NCBI GenBank assembly: GCA_002167285.1
Contig: NHDG01000110.1
Location: 1-49,394, forward strand
Direction: 5' to 3'
DNA length: 49,394 bases
Source of the DNA: Planctomycetia bacterium TMED53
GTDB taxonomy: Bacteria; Planctomycetota; UBA8108; UBA1146
Within the stretch, counting starts at the first letter, position 1, and every line of letters starts with the position of its first letter. The notes beneath the pieces were generated by a model. It saw nothing but the letters and a program-made list of their open reading frames with translations. It did no database searches and was not told where the DNA came from. Positions 8,521 through 18,300 of this stretch are shown piece by piece. The translations under genes were made by a program, and so were the position numbers.

Positions 8521-9429
8521 ATGAGGAAGTGTCTGCTACTGATTCCGGTTTTTCTACTCTTCAACAGCACTGCTGTGATGGGTCAACCCACCAATCACGT
8601 CATCAATTTTTTCGACAGCGCCTTCCTCCCAACCAGTTTGATCATCGAGGCGGGTGACTCCGTCACCTGGAATCATATTGCTGGAACTCATCAATTGACC
8701 AGCGGAGTTCCAGGAGGAACACCTGGAACGATCGAAGAGCCGGGCTTTCTCTTCTCTGCACCTATCGATAGTCAAAATCCCAGCTTCACCTACACCTTCG
8801 ATCAGCAGGGAACCACCATCGGATTCTTCGATGCCAACAACCCCGGGCTAGTGGGATCGATCACCGTGCTCGACGACACACTCGTCTTCGATGTCAGCGT
8901 CGTCGATAATGCATACATCCCTGTCGTCATTGAAATCTTTGAAGGAGATAGCGTCCGTTGGGTTCATGAACCGATGGAAGCATTCCACACGGTAACCAGT
9001 GGGGTACCAGGTGGGCCGACTGGAACCATCGAAGAGCCGGGGCTACTTTTCGATGAAGAGTCTTCAGACCTCAACCCCATCTTTCAATACACCTTCAACA
9101 ATCCGATGGATCTACCATACTTTTGCGTCCCGCACTCAAACTGCGGAATGATCGGTGAAGTTATCATTCAGGATCGGTTTATTCGTGGCGATTCTGATCG
9201 CGATGGAGCGCTCACCATCGGTGACGCCATCGCTATTCTCTCTTACCTGTTTCAGGGCACAGCCACACCAGACTGCCTCGATGCCCTCGATGTTGTCGAT
9301 GATGGAGCCGTCAATATCGGCGACGCGATCTCACTGCTGGGTTACCTCTTCTCATCTGCGGCTGCTCCTGTGGCGCCATTCCCGAATGAAGGGCCTGATC
9401 GCACAGCGGACAGCTTGCTGTGCCGCTGA
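8521..9429 (+). CDS. Secreted double-cupredoxin protein with C-terminal dockerin repeats
   Basis: A 302-residue exported protein with signal peptide MRKCLLLIPVFLLFNSTAVMG. Two plastocyanin-like repeats share GDSVTW/GDSVRW, TSGVPGG and GTIEEPG. The second repeat (about 122-217) has a complete type 1 copper set: His156, then Cys202, His205 and Met210 in FCVPHSNCGM. The first (about 27-116) keeps His57 but has GFFDANNPGLVG where Cys, His and Met should be, so it probably cannot bind copper in the usual way. Residues about 220-300 carry two dockerin-type calcium motifs (GDSDRDGALTIGDA and DVVDDGAVNIGDA), like those of the DUF1800 protein. Third gene of this operon. A role in extracytoplasmic electron transfer is inference. 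Confidence 0.88.
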   Translation: MRKCLLLIPVFLLFNSTAVMGQPTNHVINFFDSAFLPTSLIIEAGDSVTWNHIAGTHQLTSGVPGGTPGTIEEPGFLFSAPIDSQNPSFTYTFDQQGTTIGFFDANNPGLVGSITVLDDTLVFDVSVVDNAYIPVVIEIFEGDSVRWVHEPMEAFHTVTSGVPGGPTGTIEEPGLLFDEESSDLNPIFQYTFNNPMDLPYFCVPHSNCGMIGEVIIQDRFIRGDSDRDGALTIGDAIAILSYLFQGTATPDCLDALDVVDDGAVNIGDAISLLGYLFSSAAAPVAPFPNEGPDRTADSLLCR

Positions 9430-9489
9430 AAAACATGGCCAGAAATCCCAGATAGAGACGGGTATGCCCTTAGCTTCCGTAAGTGAACC

Positions 9490-9517
9490 TTGAAAATCAT
9501 CCCTTTCGGGTTAGGTT
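9490..9517 (+). promoter_or_regulatory. Candidate promoter ahead of the TPR gene
   Basis: TTGAAA at 9490-9495, a 16-base spacer and TAGGTT at 9512-9517 resemble a sigma70 promoter. Predicted transcription would start close to 9524. That would make a GTG start at 9524 leaderless and leave a short leader for the ATG at 9539. Weak prediction. Confidence 0.28.
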
Positions 9518-9538
9518 CTAATTGTGGGCCAAATACAC

Positions 9539-10582
9539 ATGAGATTACTGCTACTGTTTTTGTTCCTCAGTGCTTCTGTACCAGCAGTTGCTCTGCAACA
9601 GCCTGATTTACCCACTTTGCAAAGAGCTTTTTCACAAGGTAAATACCCGCAAGCTCTTCAAGTAGGTCGGCTGTTACTGCAAAAGTCTCCAAATGACACC
9701 CAGGTGCTACTACTAACTGGCGCTACTTGCATCGAACTGGCAAGACTTCTGACCGATGACGTGGCGCGACTCGAAGCTCACAAGGAAGCTCTCGGATACT
9801 TTAAGCGCTACGAAATCCTCAAACCCGACCATGGGGATACAAGGGTTCACCAATCTTTGGCACGTTGTTACTTGGTAACAAAAACGAAGACTGAAGCGAT
9901 GCGCCATGCCCGCACCGCTGTGCAGTTGGATCCCAATTCGGCCATGGCTCAAAGGCTGTTGGGCGAAGCCTATGCCATGATGGGGAATCCAGATAAGGCT
10001 CTGTCCGCGTTAAAAAAAGCGCAGCGATTAGACCCTGGAAATGCCGAATACATCGAAGCTGTCCAAATCCAACTGCATGCGATGCGCCGATTCGGAGAAA
10101 CACTGGTTTTCATCGAAGAGCACCGCTCAAAAATCCTCCCCGACAATCAAAATCAGTACCTGCTTCACTGGGTCCTCCACGTCACTCATTTAGCACTGAA
10201 CAACATCGAAGAATCGCACAAAGCCATCCTTAAAGCTCGCGAGAAAAACCCCGGTCGATCTCTACTACTCTCCCCACTCGCGGACAGCCACTACCGCATC
10301 GGTGATCACGAAGGAGCAGAGAAGTGGGCGGACGCAGCTCTTGCCCATCCACGAACAACACCTATTGCCAAAGCAGCAGCTTCGCGTACCAAAGGGCAAA
10401 TCCGAATGCACCAAGGGAACTACGAAGAAGCGAAAAGATTGCTGGAATCAGCGATTGTCGTTCTCAATGATGACGGCCCAACGACCTTGGCTCTGATCGC
10501 TACTTATCGCCGCCTCGGCGAAAAAGAACTCGCAAAATCACTCGCCGACAAATATCGCGAGTCGCTCAAGGAGAAGCCTTGA
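9539..10582 (+). CDS. Exported tetratricopeptide repeat (TPR) protein
   Basis: A 347-residue protein with a typical signal peptide (MRLLLLFLFLSASVPAVA) followed by TPR-like helical repeats, for example LGYFKRYEILKPDHGDTR, ALSALKKAQRLDPGNAEY and AKRLLESAIVVLNDDG. TPRs act as protein-protein scaffolds. The ATG at 9539 begins the signal peptide cleanly. A GTG five codons earlier (9524) is an alternative. The end overlaps the CRTAC1-like gene by TTGA. TPR proteins beside ASPIC/UnbV proteins are a familiar pairing in planctomycetes and acidobacteria, and the two products may work together outside the cytoplasm. Confidence 0.82.
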   Translation: MRLLLLFLFLSASVPAVALQQPDLPTLQRAFSQGKYPQALQVGRLLLQKSPNDTQVLLLTGATCIELARLLTDDVARLEAHKEALGYFKRYEILKPDHGDTRVHQSLARCYLVTKTKTEAMRHARTAVQLDPNSAMAQRLLGEAYAMMGNPDKALSALKKAQRLDPGNAEYIEAVQIQLHAMRRFGETLVFIEEHRSKILPDNQNQYLLHWVLHVTHLALNNIEESHKAILKAREKNPGRSLLLSPLADSHYRIGDHEGAEKWADAALAHPRTTPIAKAAASRTKGQIRMHQGNYEEAKRLLESAIVVLNDDGPTTLALIATYRRLGEKELAKSLADKYRESLKEKP

Positions 10583-12303
10583 GGTCTCATCTTCTGCTAT
10601 TCCTGCTCGTTGGCGTATTCGGATGCACTGGCAATCCGCCTGCTCTACCACCACAGGCAGCGAAGGGTTCTACTGATCCAGAGAAGCACGCATTCCCTTT
10701 CGTCCTCGAGGAAAATGCGATCCCCTTCACCCACGATTCAGGAGCGCGTGGAAAGCGATACATCGGCGAAGCAGTGGGCTCGGGAGGTGCGTTAGTAGAC
10801 GTCGATGGCGACGGCATCCTTGACTTGTATCTGGTTCAAGGTGCCCCCGATGCTGACGAGCCCGATGGCAAGCAACCAAAATCGAACATCCTGTTCCGTG
10901 GAACAAAAACCGGCTTCGTTCCTTTCGCTGAAAGTTATGCCAGCGGTGATACCAATGATGGCATGGGCTGCGCTGCCGGAGATTTTGATGGCGACGGTGA
11001 TTGGGATCTCTACATCACCAACGATGGGCCCGACCGTTTATTGATCAACGATGGTCGTGGAAACTTTACCGATGAAACGGAAGCCAGAGGCATCGACCAA
11101 ACTCGCTTTGGCAGTGCCGTGAGCACTGTAGATATCGACCTCGATGGTGACCTCGATATCTTTCTGGGTCACTACCTCGAATTTTCCAAAGACAACTTTA
11201 AGCCGTGCATGCGTGATGATCTGGAAGTGTATTGTGCTCCAAAGGTCTATCCTGGAGTTCCCTGTGCATTGCTCATCAACGACGGCTCCGGAAATTTTAC
11301 AGACGTCTCCGAAGAGGCCGGCTTGAACTCTCTCCCTTCAAAGGCCCTAGGAACACTCACCACCGACATCGATCAAGACGGCGATACCGACATCTATGTA
11401 GCGAATGATGGTGAAGCCAACTTCCTGCTCTTGAACCTCTTCAAGGAAACCGGAAAGGTTCGCTTTTCTGAAGAAGCTCTACTGTCTGGGTGTGCACTCG
11501 GAGAGGGTGCAAAGAAGGAAGCGGGCATGGGAGTTGACGCCGTTGACCTCGACAGGGACGGCGATGAAGAAATCCTCGTCACTAACTTTGAAGCTCAAAC
11601 CAATTCCTGTTATCGAAATGACGGAGATGGGCTTTTCCTCGAAACCAGTTTCTTTAACGGCATGGGAAGCCCTTCACTACCGTGGGTAGGGTTTGGAATC
11701 CGCAACATGGACGTGAACCTGGACACCATCCCCGACATCTTTGTGACCAATGGTCATGTCATCGACAACATTGGTGAAGTCTCTAGCGGAAAGATACTCT
11801 TCGCCCAACCGGACCAGATTTATATCGGAAGCGCTGAAGGATTCGAAGTTTCTAATCCTCACGAAGATGCGCCATTAAAAGTAGGTAGAGCAGCCATCAG
11901 TGGGGACATCGATAATGATGGCGACCTCGATCTGATCGTCACCTGCTGGCAAGACTCCCCACGAATTCTGCGCTCAACTGCAGCGGGATCTGCTCCAGTG
12001 ATCGGGATCGAGTTGGTGGGAGACGGAATCACCTCCACCACGAACGCCATCGGCGCGAGATTGAAGGTTAAATCAGGGGGCCAAGAGTGGACACGAGAGC
12101 ATCGGGTGCAGTCTTCCTATCTTTCCAGCCACGACCCCCGGCAACTCTTCGCTCTACCGAAAGGTGAAACGTCCGCTGAAGTGACGATCCAGTGGCCCGA
12201 CGGTTCACAAGAAACGAAAACCCTCGACGCCGGTTCATACCATCTTTGGGAGATGGGAAAAGGCATCACCACAAAGACCGCCTTCATGCCGGCAAAGCCC
12301 TGA
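10579..12303 (+). CDS. CRTAC1-like lipoprotein with FG-GAP repeats and ASPIC/UnbV domain
   Basis: A 574-residue predicted lipoprotein (lipobox LVGVFGC, Cys16). The body has repeated calcium-binding blades of an integrin-type FG-GAP/VCBS propeller, such as DVDGDGILDLYLV, DFDGDGDWDLYITND, DIDLDGDLDIFLG, DIDQDGDTDIYVAND and DIDNDGDLDLIVT. The C-terminus (NAIGARLKVKSGG, then EVTIQWPDGS) matches the ASPIC/UnbV domain. The start is TTG, overlapping the stop of the TPR gene (TTGA), with AAGGAG at 10569-10574 supporting it. The family is secreted or surface-bound and its function is not settled; adhesion or calcium-dependent binding is inferred. It converges with the phosphatase gene with no bases between stops. 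Confidence 0.9.
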   Translation: MRSHLLLFLLVGVFGCTGNPPALPPQAAKGSTDPEKHAFPFVLEENAIPFTHDSGARGKRYIGEAVGSGGALVDVDGDGILDLYLVQGAPDADEPDGKQPKSNILFRGTKTGFVPFAESYASGDTNDGMGCAAGDFDGDGDWDLYITNDGPDRLLINDGRGNFTDETEARGIDQTRFGSAVSTVDIDLDGDLDIFLGHYLEFSKDNFKPCMRDDLEVYCAPKVYPGVPCALLINDGSGNFTDVSEEAGLNSLPSKALGTLTTDIDQDGDTDIYVANDGEANFLLLNLFKETGKVRFSEEALLSGCALGEGAKKEAGMGVDAVDLDRDGDEEILVTNFEAQTNSCYRNDGDGLFLETSFFNGMGSPSLPWVGFGIRNMDVNLDTIPDIFVTNGHVIDNIGEVSSGKILFAQPDQIYIGSAEGFEVSNPHEDAPLKVGRAAISGDIDNDGDLDLIVTCWQDSPRILRSTAAGSAPVIGIELVGDGITSTTNAIGARLKVKSGGQEWTREHRVQSSYLSSHDPRQLFALPKGETSAEVTIQWPDGSQETKTLDAGSYHLWEMGKGITTKTAFMPAKP

Positions 12304-13596
12304 TCACTCCTTAGGCTTCAGCTCAGACGCCAGATATCTTTTTTCATGAACGGTGACACCATCTGATTTAATCAGCCGGCTCCAAAGCTCGGCATCCCCT
12401 TCAATATCCTTCGCCTCAATACTGAGGAAGACCCCTTTCTCCCCACCATCAAAGACCAAAGCAGGGTGCGCGACATTTGCTGCTTCGATCACCGAGTTTC
12501 CAAGAGGAGAGCTGATCCACTCATCGATCGGATAACCCGCACCTTCTGCCGGTGGATAAGATAGGTGACGACATCGATGAATATCCCCTGTCACGATTAA
12601 GACTCCGGGAATCTCCTCCTCACCAATAAATTGGAGAAGCCCGTTACGCTCATAGGGATACTGCATCCAGTGATCGGTTTTCCCGGGGCGCACCGATCCG
12701 TTGAAGATCATCCCCGAAGAAATAATCTTGAAGGGTGCTGTCGAGTTTTTAAGACCTTCCTTAAGCCACTCCCATTGCTCCACACCGAGAAGTGTCGGCT
12801 GATCTGGATCCAGTGGGGAGGGGCCCGTTTTTCCGTACCACCGCGTATCGAGCAAAAAGACTTCCACCGGCCCGCGACGAAACCGGGTGTAAATCCCTCC
12901 GCCCTTACCATCTCCCAAAGGCCCCATGGCGTGATATTCGAGGAATGCGCGACGGGAGCGATGACGATTGCTAATTTCGCCTACGGCATCATTGAGGCCG
13001 TAGTCATGGTCATCCCAAGTAGCCGCTATCGCTGTACCACGAGCGAGACGATCGAGCCCCGGATACTTCCAAAACGCTCGATAAGCAGATCGCTGACGCT
13101 CCAATTCAGTGCTGTCGATGTATGGGGTATCGCCGAGAAAAACCAGCTGCTGCGGCTTTCGGTTTGCTATCGCCTGCCAGACTCCATCTTCCTTCACATA
13201 CCGATTGCTGGCACAGGAACCAAAGACGAAACGTGCCTCACCTGGACCCGCCGGCGGAGTTTCTATCCGCTGATCCTTCGACCCTGCGGCGATCTCTCCA
13301 TCCACCTCGATCCTGTATCGATACGATTTCCCACCTTGAACACCAGCAGAAAATGTCAGGTCCACCGTGAAGTCGGAAAGGGCACTGGAAACCCTTGTTG
13401 CCCTGGCGACCTCGCGCCCCTCTCCATCCAACAACACCCCCTCCACCTTGCGGTCAGGGGCATCTACTCGACACCACAAATGAATCTGATCCGTTGTCAC
13501 CCGACCAACGACTGGGCCGGAGGTGATGACTTCCCGATCAATATCGACATTTGGCCCCTGCAGAAGCATGGAGAAACAAAACAACAGAATCGACAT
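12304..13596 (-). CDS. PhoD-like metallophosphatase (alkaline phosphatase D family)
   Basis: A 430-residue predicted secreted phosphatase with a short hydrophobic N-terminus (MSILLFCFSMLLQG). A fibronectin-like N-terminal domain (about 25-115) precedes the catalytic domain. Metal-site motifs are visible: FVFGSCAS (Cys128), LGDTPY (about 154-159), WDDHDYG (about 194-200), and TGDIH (about 336-340) with further histidines after it. PhoD enzymes use Fe/Ca to hydrolyse phosphate mono- and diesters outside the cytoplasm. The start is supported by GAGG upstream. It is divergent from the glycosyltransferase at 13691, with 94 bases between them for both promoters. Specificity is unknown. Confidence 0.9.
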   Translation of the reverse strand: MSILLFCFSMLLQGPNVDIDREVITSGPVVGRVTTDQIHLWCRVDAPDRKVEGVLLDGEGREVARATRVSSALSDFTVDLTFSAGVQGGKSYRYRIEVDGEIAAGSKDQRIETPPAGPGEARFVFGSCASNRYVKEDGVWQAIANRKPQQLVFLGDTPYIDSTELERQRSAYRAFWKYPGLDRLARGTAIAATWDDHDYGLNDAVGEISNRHRSRRAFLEYHAMGPLGDGKGGGIYTRFRRGPVEVFLLDTRWYGKTGPSPLDPDQPTLLGVEQWEWLKEGLKNSTAPFKIISSGMIFNGSVRPGKTDHWMQYPYERNGLLQFIGEEEIPGVLIVTGDIHRCRHLSYPPAEGAGYPIDEWISSPLGNSVIEAANVAHPALVFDGGEKGVFLSIEAKDIEGDAELWSRLIKSDGVTVHEKRYLASELKPKE

Positions 13597-13690
13597 CGAA
13601 ACCTCAACTCTAGGAATCAGCTTTTGTAATCAGTTGTTCAACGAAGGGCTCGTCTCGAATATCCTTCGACAGCAGAAAGGTGCGTTACCC

Positions 13691-15319
13691 GTGAAACGTT
13701 CGGACCCCGGCGGATTCTGGTTACTGTTGATCGCGCTAGCGATCCTCTTGCCATCGATTTGGCTCGAAAGCAGCCTGACCGGCGGAGATGAACACCGCAT
13801 CTCGTTTCGCACCGCTCTCGAAACGCAACAGGCTGACCAATGGCTGGTTCCAACTTACGAGGGAGAACCGCGCCTGCGCAAGCCTCCTCTTTTCTATTGG
13901 GTATTGGCAGCCAGTAGCGAGTACCTGGGATCATCTCTCTTCAGCATGAGAATCTGGGGCGTTTTATGCGGTGCACTCTTGGCCATCTTCGTGGCACGTT
14001 GGGGACATCGCCAATTTTCAGCGGACCCTGTGTTGACCTTTGTCATCTTTGTTTCCTGCCTGGGACTCGCCACCGAATCAAGAAGGGCAATGCTCGATAT
14101 TCCGATGACGCTGTTTCTCGTGCTGGCGCTGGAGCGCTGGGGGCGCTGCATGATGGAAGGCCGCAGCATCGATGCAGTGATTGCCGGTGCCTTCCTAGCC
14201 GTGGCTGCCATGATCAAGCCGCCGGCAATCTACTTTGCAGCGACAGCAATCATAGCAATGACACTCTTTCAAGTGCGGGTAGCTCTCGCCTCAGCGATGA
14301 TAAAGCGCTTTTTTGGATTCACCCTCTTCATCATCAGCTTCTCTCTCTTCTTTTTCCCTTGGTGGGTTTACGTTCAATCGGTTTATCCAGAACTCTTGCA
14401 GGCCAGACTTGAAGAACAAATCACCAATCGCGAGATATCCGCCTTCAAAGTAGAGTCGATTCCCTCATTACTTGGTGGTTGGCTTGGGTTGGTCGCACCA
14501 TGGTCAATTACTTTAATCTACGCCTCTCTGCGCTATCTCCGTAAAACAAAGGATGGAATCGAATCGCCTGAGCGCTGGTTAGCGATTTTCCTGATTCTTT
14601 CATCGGTGCCATTCCTTTTCATGAAAACCTTTGAACGTTATCTGATCCCACTCTTGCCCGCTTTCTCGATACTCATTTCTGCATACCTCGACACATTGAA
14701 GCCGAGCGCGTTGCGGCGTCACTTGTTTGGGGCTGCATTTTTGACATCGACCGTGACGTTGGTGCTAGCGGTGATTGTATGGTGGTTCTTCTCACCCACC
14801 CTTGCCCTGATCTCTGTGGCTATTCTTTTGCTTTTGTGGCGTATGGCCATGCAAGCAGATGCAGTCAACACCGCCTTAGCGGCAGCCTTGAACTGGTGCT
14901 TCTGCCTGGGAGTTCTTTTGCCTAGTATCGGCATCGGTGAAGGCCCTCCTTTGTCGAAAGAAATTCAGCAAAGGCCCATCTATCAAATGGATGGACGACA
15001 CTTACCGATGCTCGAAATCACTGTGGGGAAACCGATTGAAGATATATCCAACGATCTTTCGTCACTGGGTCAACTCCCCGACGAAACCTGCTATCTGATC
15101 CTCACCGAAGCTGATCTTCCAAAGCTTGAAGTGAATCTTGCTGAACTCGACCGGGAAAGCGAAGTGCTTCGAAAATTTGGTGTTTTCCGTTCAAGAAAAG
15201 TCTTTACCCGTTTCGTTAGAGAAGACGCCACTGCTGAAGATTTGCAGAAAGCAAAAGAGGAGCGCTCGCTAGAGGGGCTCAAAAAGCGGTGCGTGATCGT
15301 AGAAATCAAAAGCCGCTAA
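13691..15319 (+). CDS. Second ArnT-like glycosyltransferase (GT39/GT-C)
   Basis: A 542-residue polytopic protein of the ArnT/PMT type. The GTG at 13691 is chosen because AGAAAGG (13674-13680) precedes it and the first membrane helix begins just after (FWLLLIALAILLPSIWL). Longer in-frame starts would run into the divergent phosphatase gene. The first outer loop has TGGDEHR (Asp33, Glu34) and LRKPPLFYW, which is the acidic residue plus KPP pattern of the family. The C-terminus is a soluble tail rich in charged residues. Likely role: sugar transfer from a polyprenyl carrier to an envelope acceptor. It converges on the RND permease gene with a 6-base gap. Confidence 0.83.
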   Translation: MKRSDPGGFWLLLIALAILLPSIWLESSLTGGDEHRISFRTALETQQADQWLVPTYEGEPRLRKPPLFYWVLAASSEYLGSSLFSMRIWGVLCGALLAIFVARWGHRQFSADPVLTFVIFVSCLGLATESRRAMLDIPMTLFLVLALERWGRCMMEGRSIDAVIAGAFLAVAAMIKPPAIYFAATAIIAMTLFQVRVALASAMIKRFFGFTLFIISFSLFFFPWWVYVQSVYPELLQARLEEQITNREISAFKVESIPSLLGGWLGLVAPWSITLIYASLRYLRKTKDGIESPERWLAIFLILSSVPFLFMKTFERYLIPLLPAFSILISAYLDTLKPSALRRHLFGAAFLTSTVTLVLAVIVWWFFSPTLALISVAILLLLWRMAMQADAVNTALAAALNWCFCLGVLLPSIGIGEGPPLSKEIQQRPIYQMDGRHLPMLEITVGKPIEDISNDLSSLGQLPDETCYLILTEADLPKLEVNLAELDRESEVLRKFGVFRSRKVFTRFVREDATAEDLQKAKEERSLEGLKKRCVIVEIKSR

Positions 15320-15325
15320 TCGTGA

Positions 15326-18300
15326 TTACGCCTGGTCGGCCCTACCCGCATTCTTCGCTTTAAAGAATTGAGTGACCTTTTTCTCGATGGCGTCGGTGTA
15401 GCGATAAAGCACAGGCACCACGAGCAAAGTCATCATCGTTGCGACCAACAAACCTGCAACGAAGACTGTAGCAAAGGGGCTCCATCGCACATCGAAGCTG
15501 GGAATGCCGATAGACATCGGCAGCAACCCTGCAATCGTCGAAATCGTCGTCATCAAAATAGGTCTCATCCGCTCATGCCCAGCCAAACGCAAAGCCTGAT
15601 CGAGAGGAAATCCTTCATCGCGACGTCGCTGGATAAAGTCGACGAGCACGATGGCATCATTAACGACGATTCCTGTGAGACCGACCAAAGAGATAAATGC
15701 CAAGACCGTGATCCAAGCCCTCTCTGGGCGAATCAATCCCTCGGGAAGAACGTCCCCGAGAAACGCGATCACCGTCATGACCAAAACGACGCCCGTAAAC
15801 GAGAACGCCACATTCGAAATGATCACCATCGGATGAAACAGCGACTTAAACTGAGTGGAGAGAATCAGGTAGATGATGAAGAGAGAGATCCAAAAAGCCA
15901 AAAACAGGCTTTTGAAGGAGCGAGAAGTCGATTCGGCTTCTCCCTCAAAGCTGAACCCGGCTCCCGGGTTCTGGCGAATCTCTGCGCCAAATCGCTCTCC
16001 CAGTAGCGCCTCTACTGTGGCAGCAGAGACGATGGCATCCGCTGATAAATTCCCTGTGATGTTCACCGATCTTTGATAATGGCGTCGCCGCAGGATTCCC
16101 GGCTCTTCCTGATCTTCAATAGAGCCGATCTGGCTGAATCGCACCATGCTGCCATCCCTTGATCGGGTGACCGGGAATTCCATCGCCTGAAAAGGCTCCA
16201 CTTCTCCTTCCGGATGAACGAAGCGAACCTTGATCGGGATCTCATCATCGCTACGCAGGTACTCTCCCGCGTATACACCTTCAAAGAGTGAAGCAACAAA
16301 GAGACGTGCTTCTTGTGGATCTAAGCCGAGCTTGGAAATCGCTTCCGAATCGGGAATGAAGTTCAAGCTGCGGGATCGCTGGTCGAGGTCGCTGGAAAGA
16401 TCGACGACACCTTCTAGCCGCCCCCCTTCCTGAGATTCTTCACGCAGGAATCGATAAGTTCTCTCGGCGAGGTCAAATACACGCTGTTGGTCATTACCGT
16501 GTATTCGAACAGTCACAGGCGCACCGGTGGGGGGGCCGTCCTTTTGGGCGGACACCTCAATGCGCACACTCTCCTTACCCCACTTCTCGCCCAACTCTTT
16601 ACGGATCGCTTCGATCGCAGTGTTGGGGTTATCAAAACTTCTTTCTTCTCGGACAGGAAACTCGGCGAGGATTAAGCCGAACTGATGGCCAAACTGGGGG
16701 CGATAGGTGGTATCCAACTTCATCCCCGAAAGGCCAACCGCAGCTTCAACATAACCCGTCTCTCGCAAATCCTTGGAGAGCTCGCGTACGACCCGGTCCG
16801 TTTCCTTCAAGCCAGTGCCGGGAGCGGTATTGACAGAGACATTGAGAATAGAGGTATCTTCGGGGAAGAAGACCAGTTTCAGCATCGGTCGCATACCTAA
16901 GCTTGGTCCAACCATGCTCTGATAGACGATGCCAATCGCTGAGAAGAACAGGAACAGCGCCAGTAAAACGACCTTGCCGCCATTACGCTGATTCCACATG
17001 AAGATACGATCGTAAAAACGGGATAAGCGCCCCGCCATTCCCTCTCTCGCCAGATAGGCCTCGACCCCTACCAAGCCTTCTTCACTGTGAACCTTTTCAG
17101 GCCCCGCCAACTGATCGAGGTCGCGAACGTGAACTGGCAACACGATCAAGCATTCAAACAAGCTAACACCCAATGCGGTTGCAACACTGATCGGAAGAAT
17201 CGAAAAGAAATCGCCAACGGTTCCTGTCATCAGCAGCATTGGCAGGAAGGCAGCGATGGTGGTGAGCGTAGCGGAGAAGATCGGCACAAAGACTTCCTGA
17301 ACTCCCTTGATGACCGCATCCATAGGAGATTTCCCGAGCTCCCTTTGCCGACGGATGTTTTCCAAAACGATGATGGCGTCGTCAACGATGATGCCGACCG
17401 TCAACACAAAACCTATCAGGCTGACTTCGTTGATGCTTTGACCCATCACCTCAAAGGCGACCAGGGTTCCAAGGAATGCGAATACGATGCCGCTGACAGT
17501 CAGCACTGCAGATCGACATGTGAAAAACACGAACAGTGCCAATGCACCAAGAGCAGACAATTCGATAGAGATATTTCTGCTCGAAGCGATCACGACCGTT
17601 GCGAGAATCGCGAGAATCAACACCGCTATCGAAGACGCTTTGGATTTGTTGCTGAGAAAGAAGTAAAGCGCGCTGATCACCAAGCAAAGCGCCAGCATAA
17701 GGCTGTCGTGCAATACCGACATCGACGCATTAATCTTGCGTGTTGAATCAAGAATCATGTGAACATCGAAAGGAATGTCTTTTCTCGACTCTTGGAATTT
17801 CGCAGTAACCTCAAGAACCGCATCTCGTATCGTTGCCGCGTTGGAATCCCCATCTTTGAGCACCCTGCAGCCGATGGCTTCTTTTCCATCGAGGCTATTG
17901 CCTACCGTTTCACGGATGGGAATCACTCCCGTTTCACTGGGTGTCACAAGGTCTGCAACTCGAATTCGAGATCCCGAGCCTTGGCTGGAAACGATGATGT
18001 CGAGGAGGTCTTCAGGAGCCCGAGGACGGGTGTCGACCCTGATCGATCTTTCACCTAGATCGGTTTCTATTTGCCCGGCAGGTATTGACCCGCCATGACG
18101 ATTGACCGCAGACAGCACTTCTTGAAAGCTGATTCCGTAGCGTTCCAGAAGTTCAGGGTTGAGAGCAATTTGAAACTGGTCGAATTCTTCCCCGGCAAAA
18201 TCGATTCGTTTTACTCCGGGTATTCGCTCTAACTCATCGCGTAGATCCTTGGCAAGCAATGTCAAAGCTCGCTTGCTCAACTGATCGTCGGGGCGGTTGA

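Noticed and set aside
12294-12316. AAGCC/GGCTT inverted repeat at the UnbV/PhoD junction
   Set aside because: A 5-bp stem with a long loop, expected by chance.
12631-13629. Long plus-strand open frame (332 codons) opposite the PhoD-like gene
   Set aside because: Fully antisense to a gene with intact catalytic motifs. The translation has no recognisable domain and no ribosome site.
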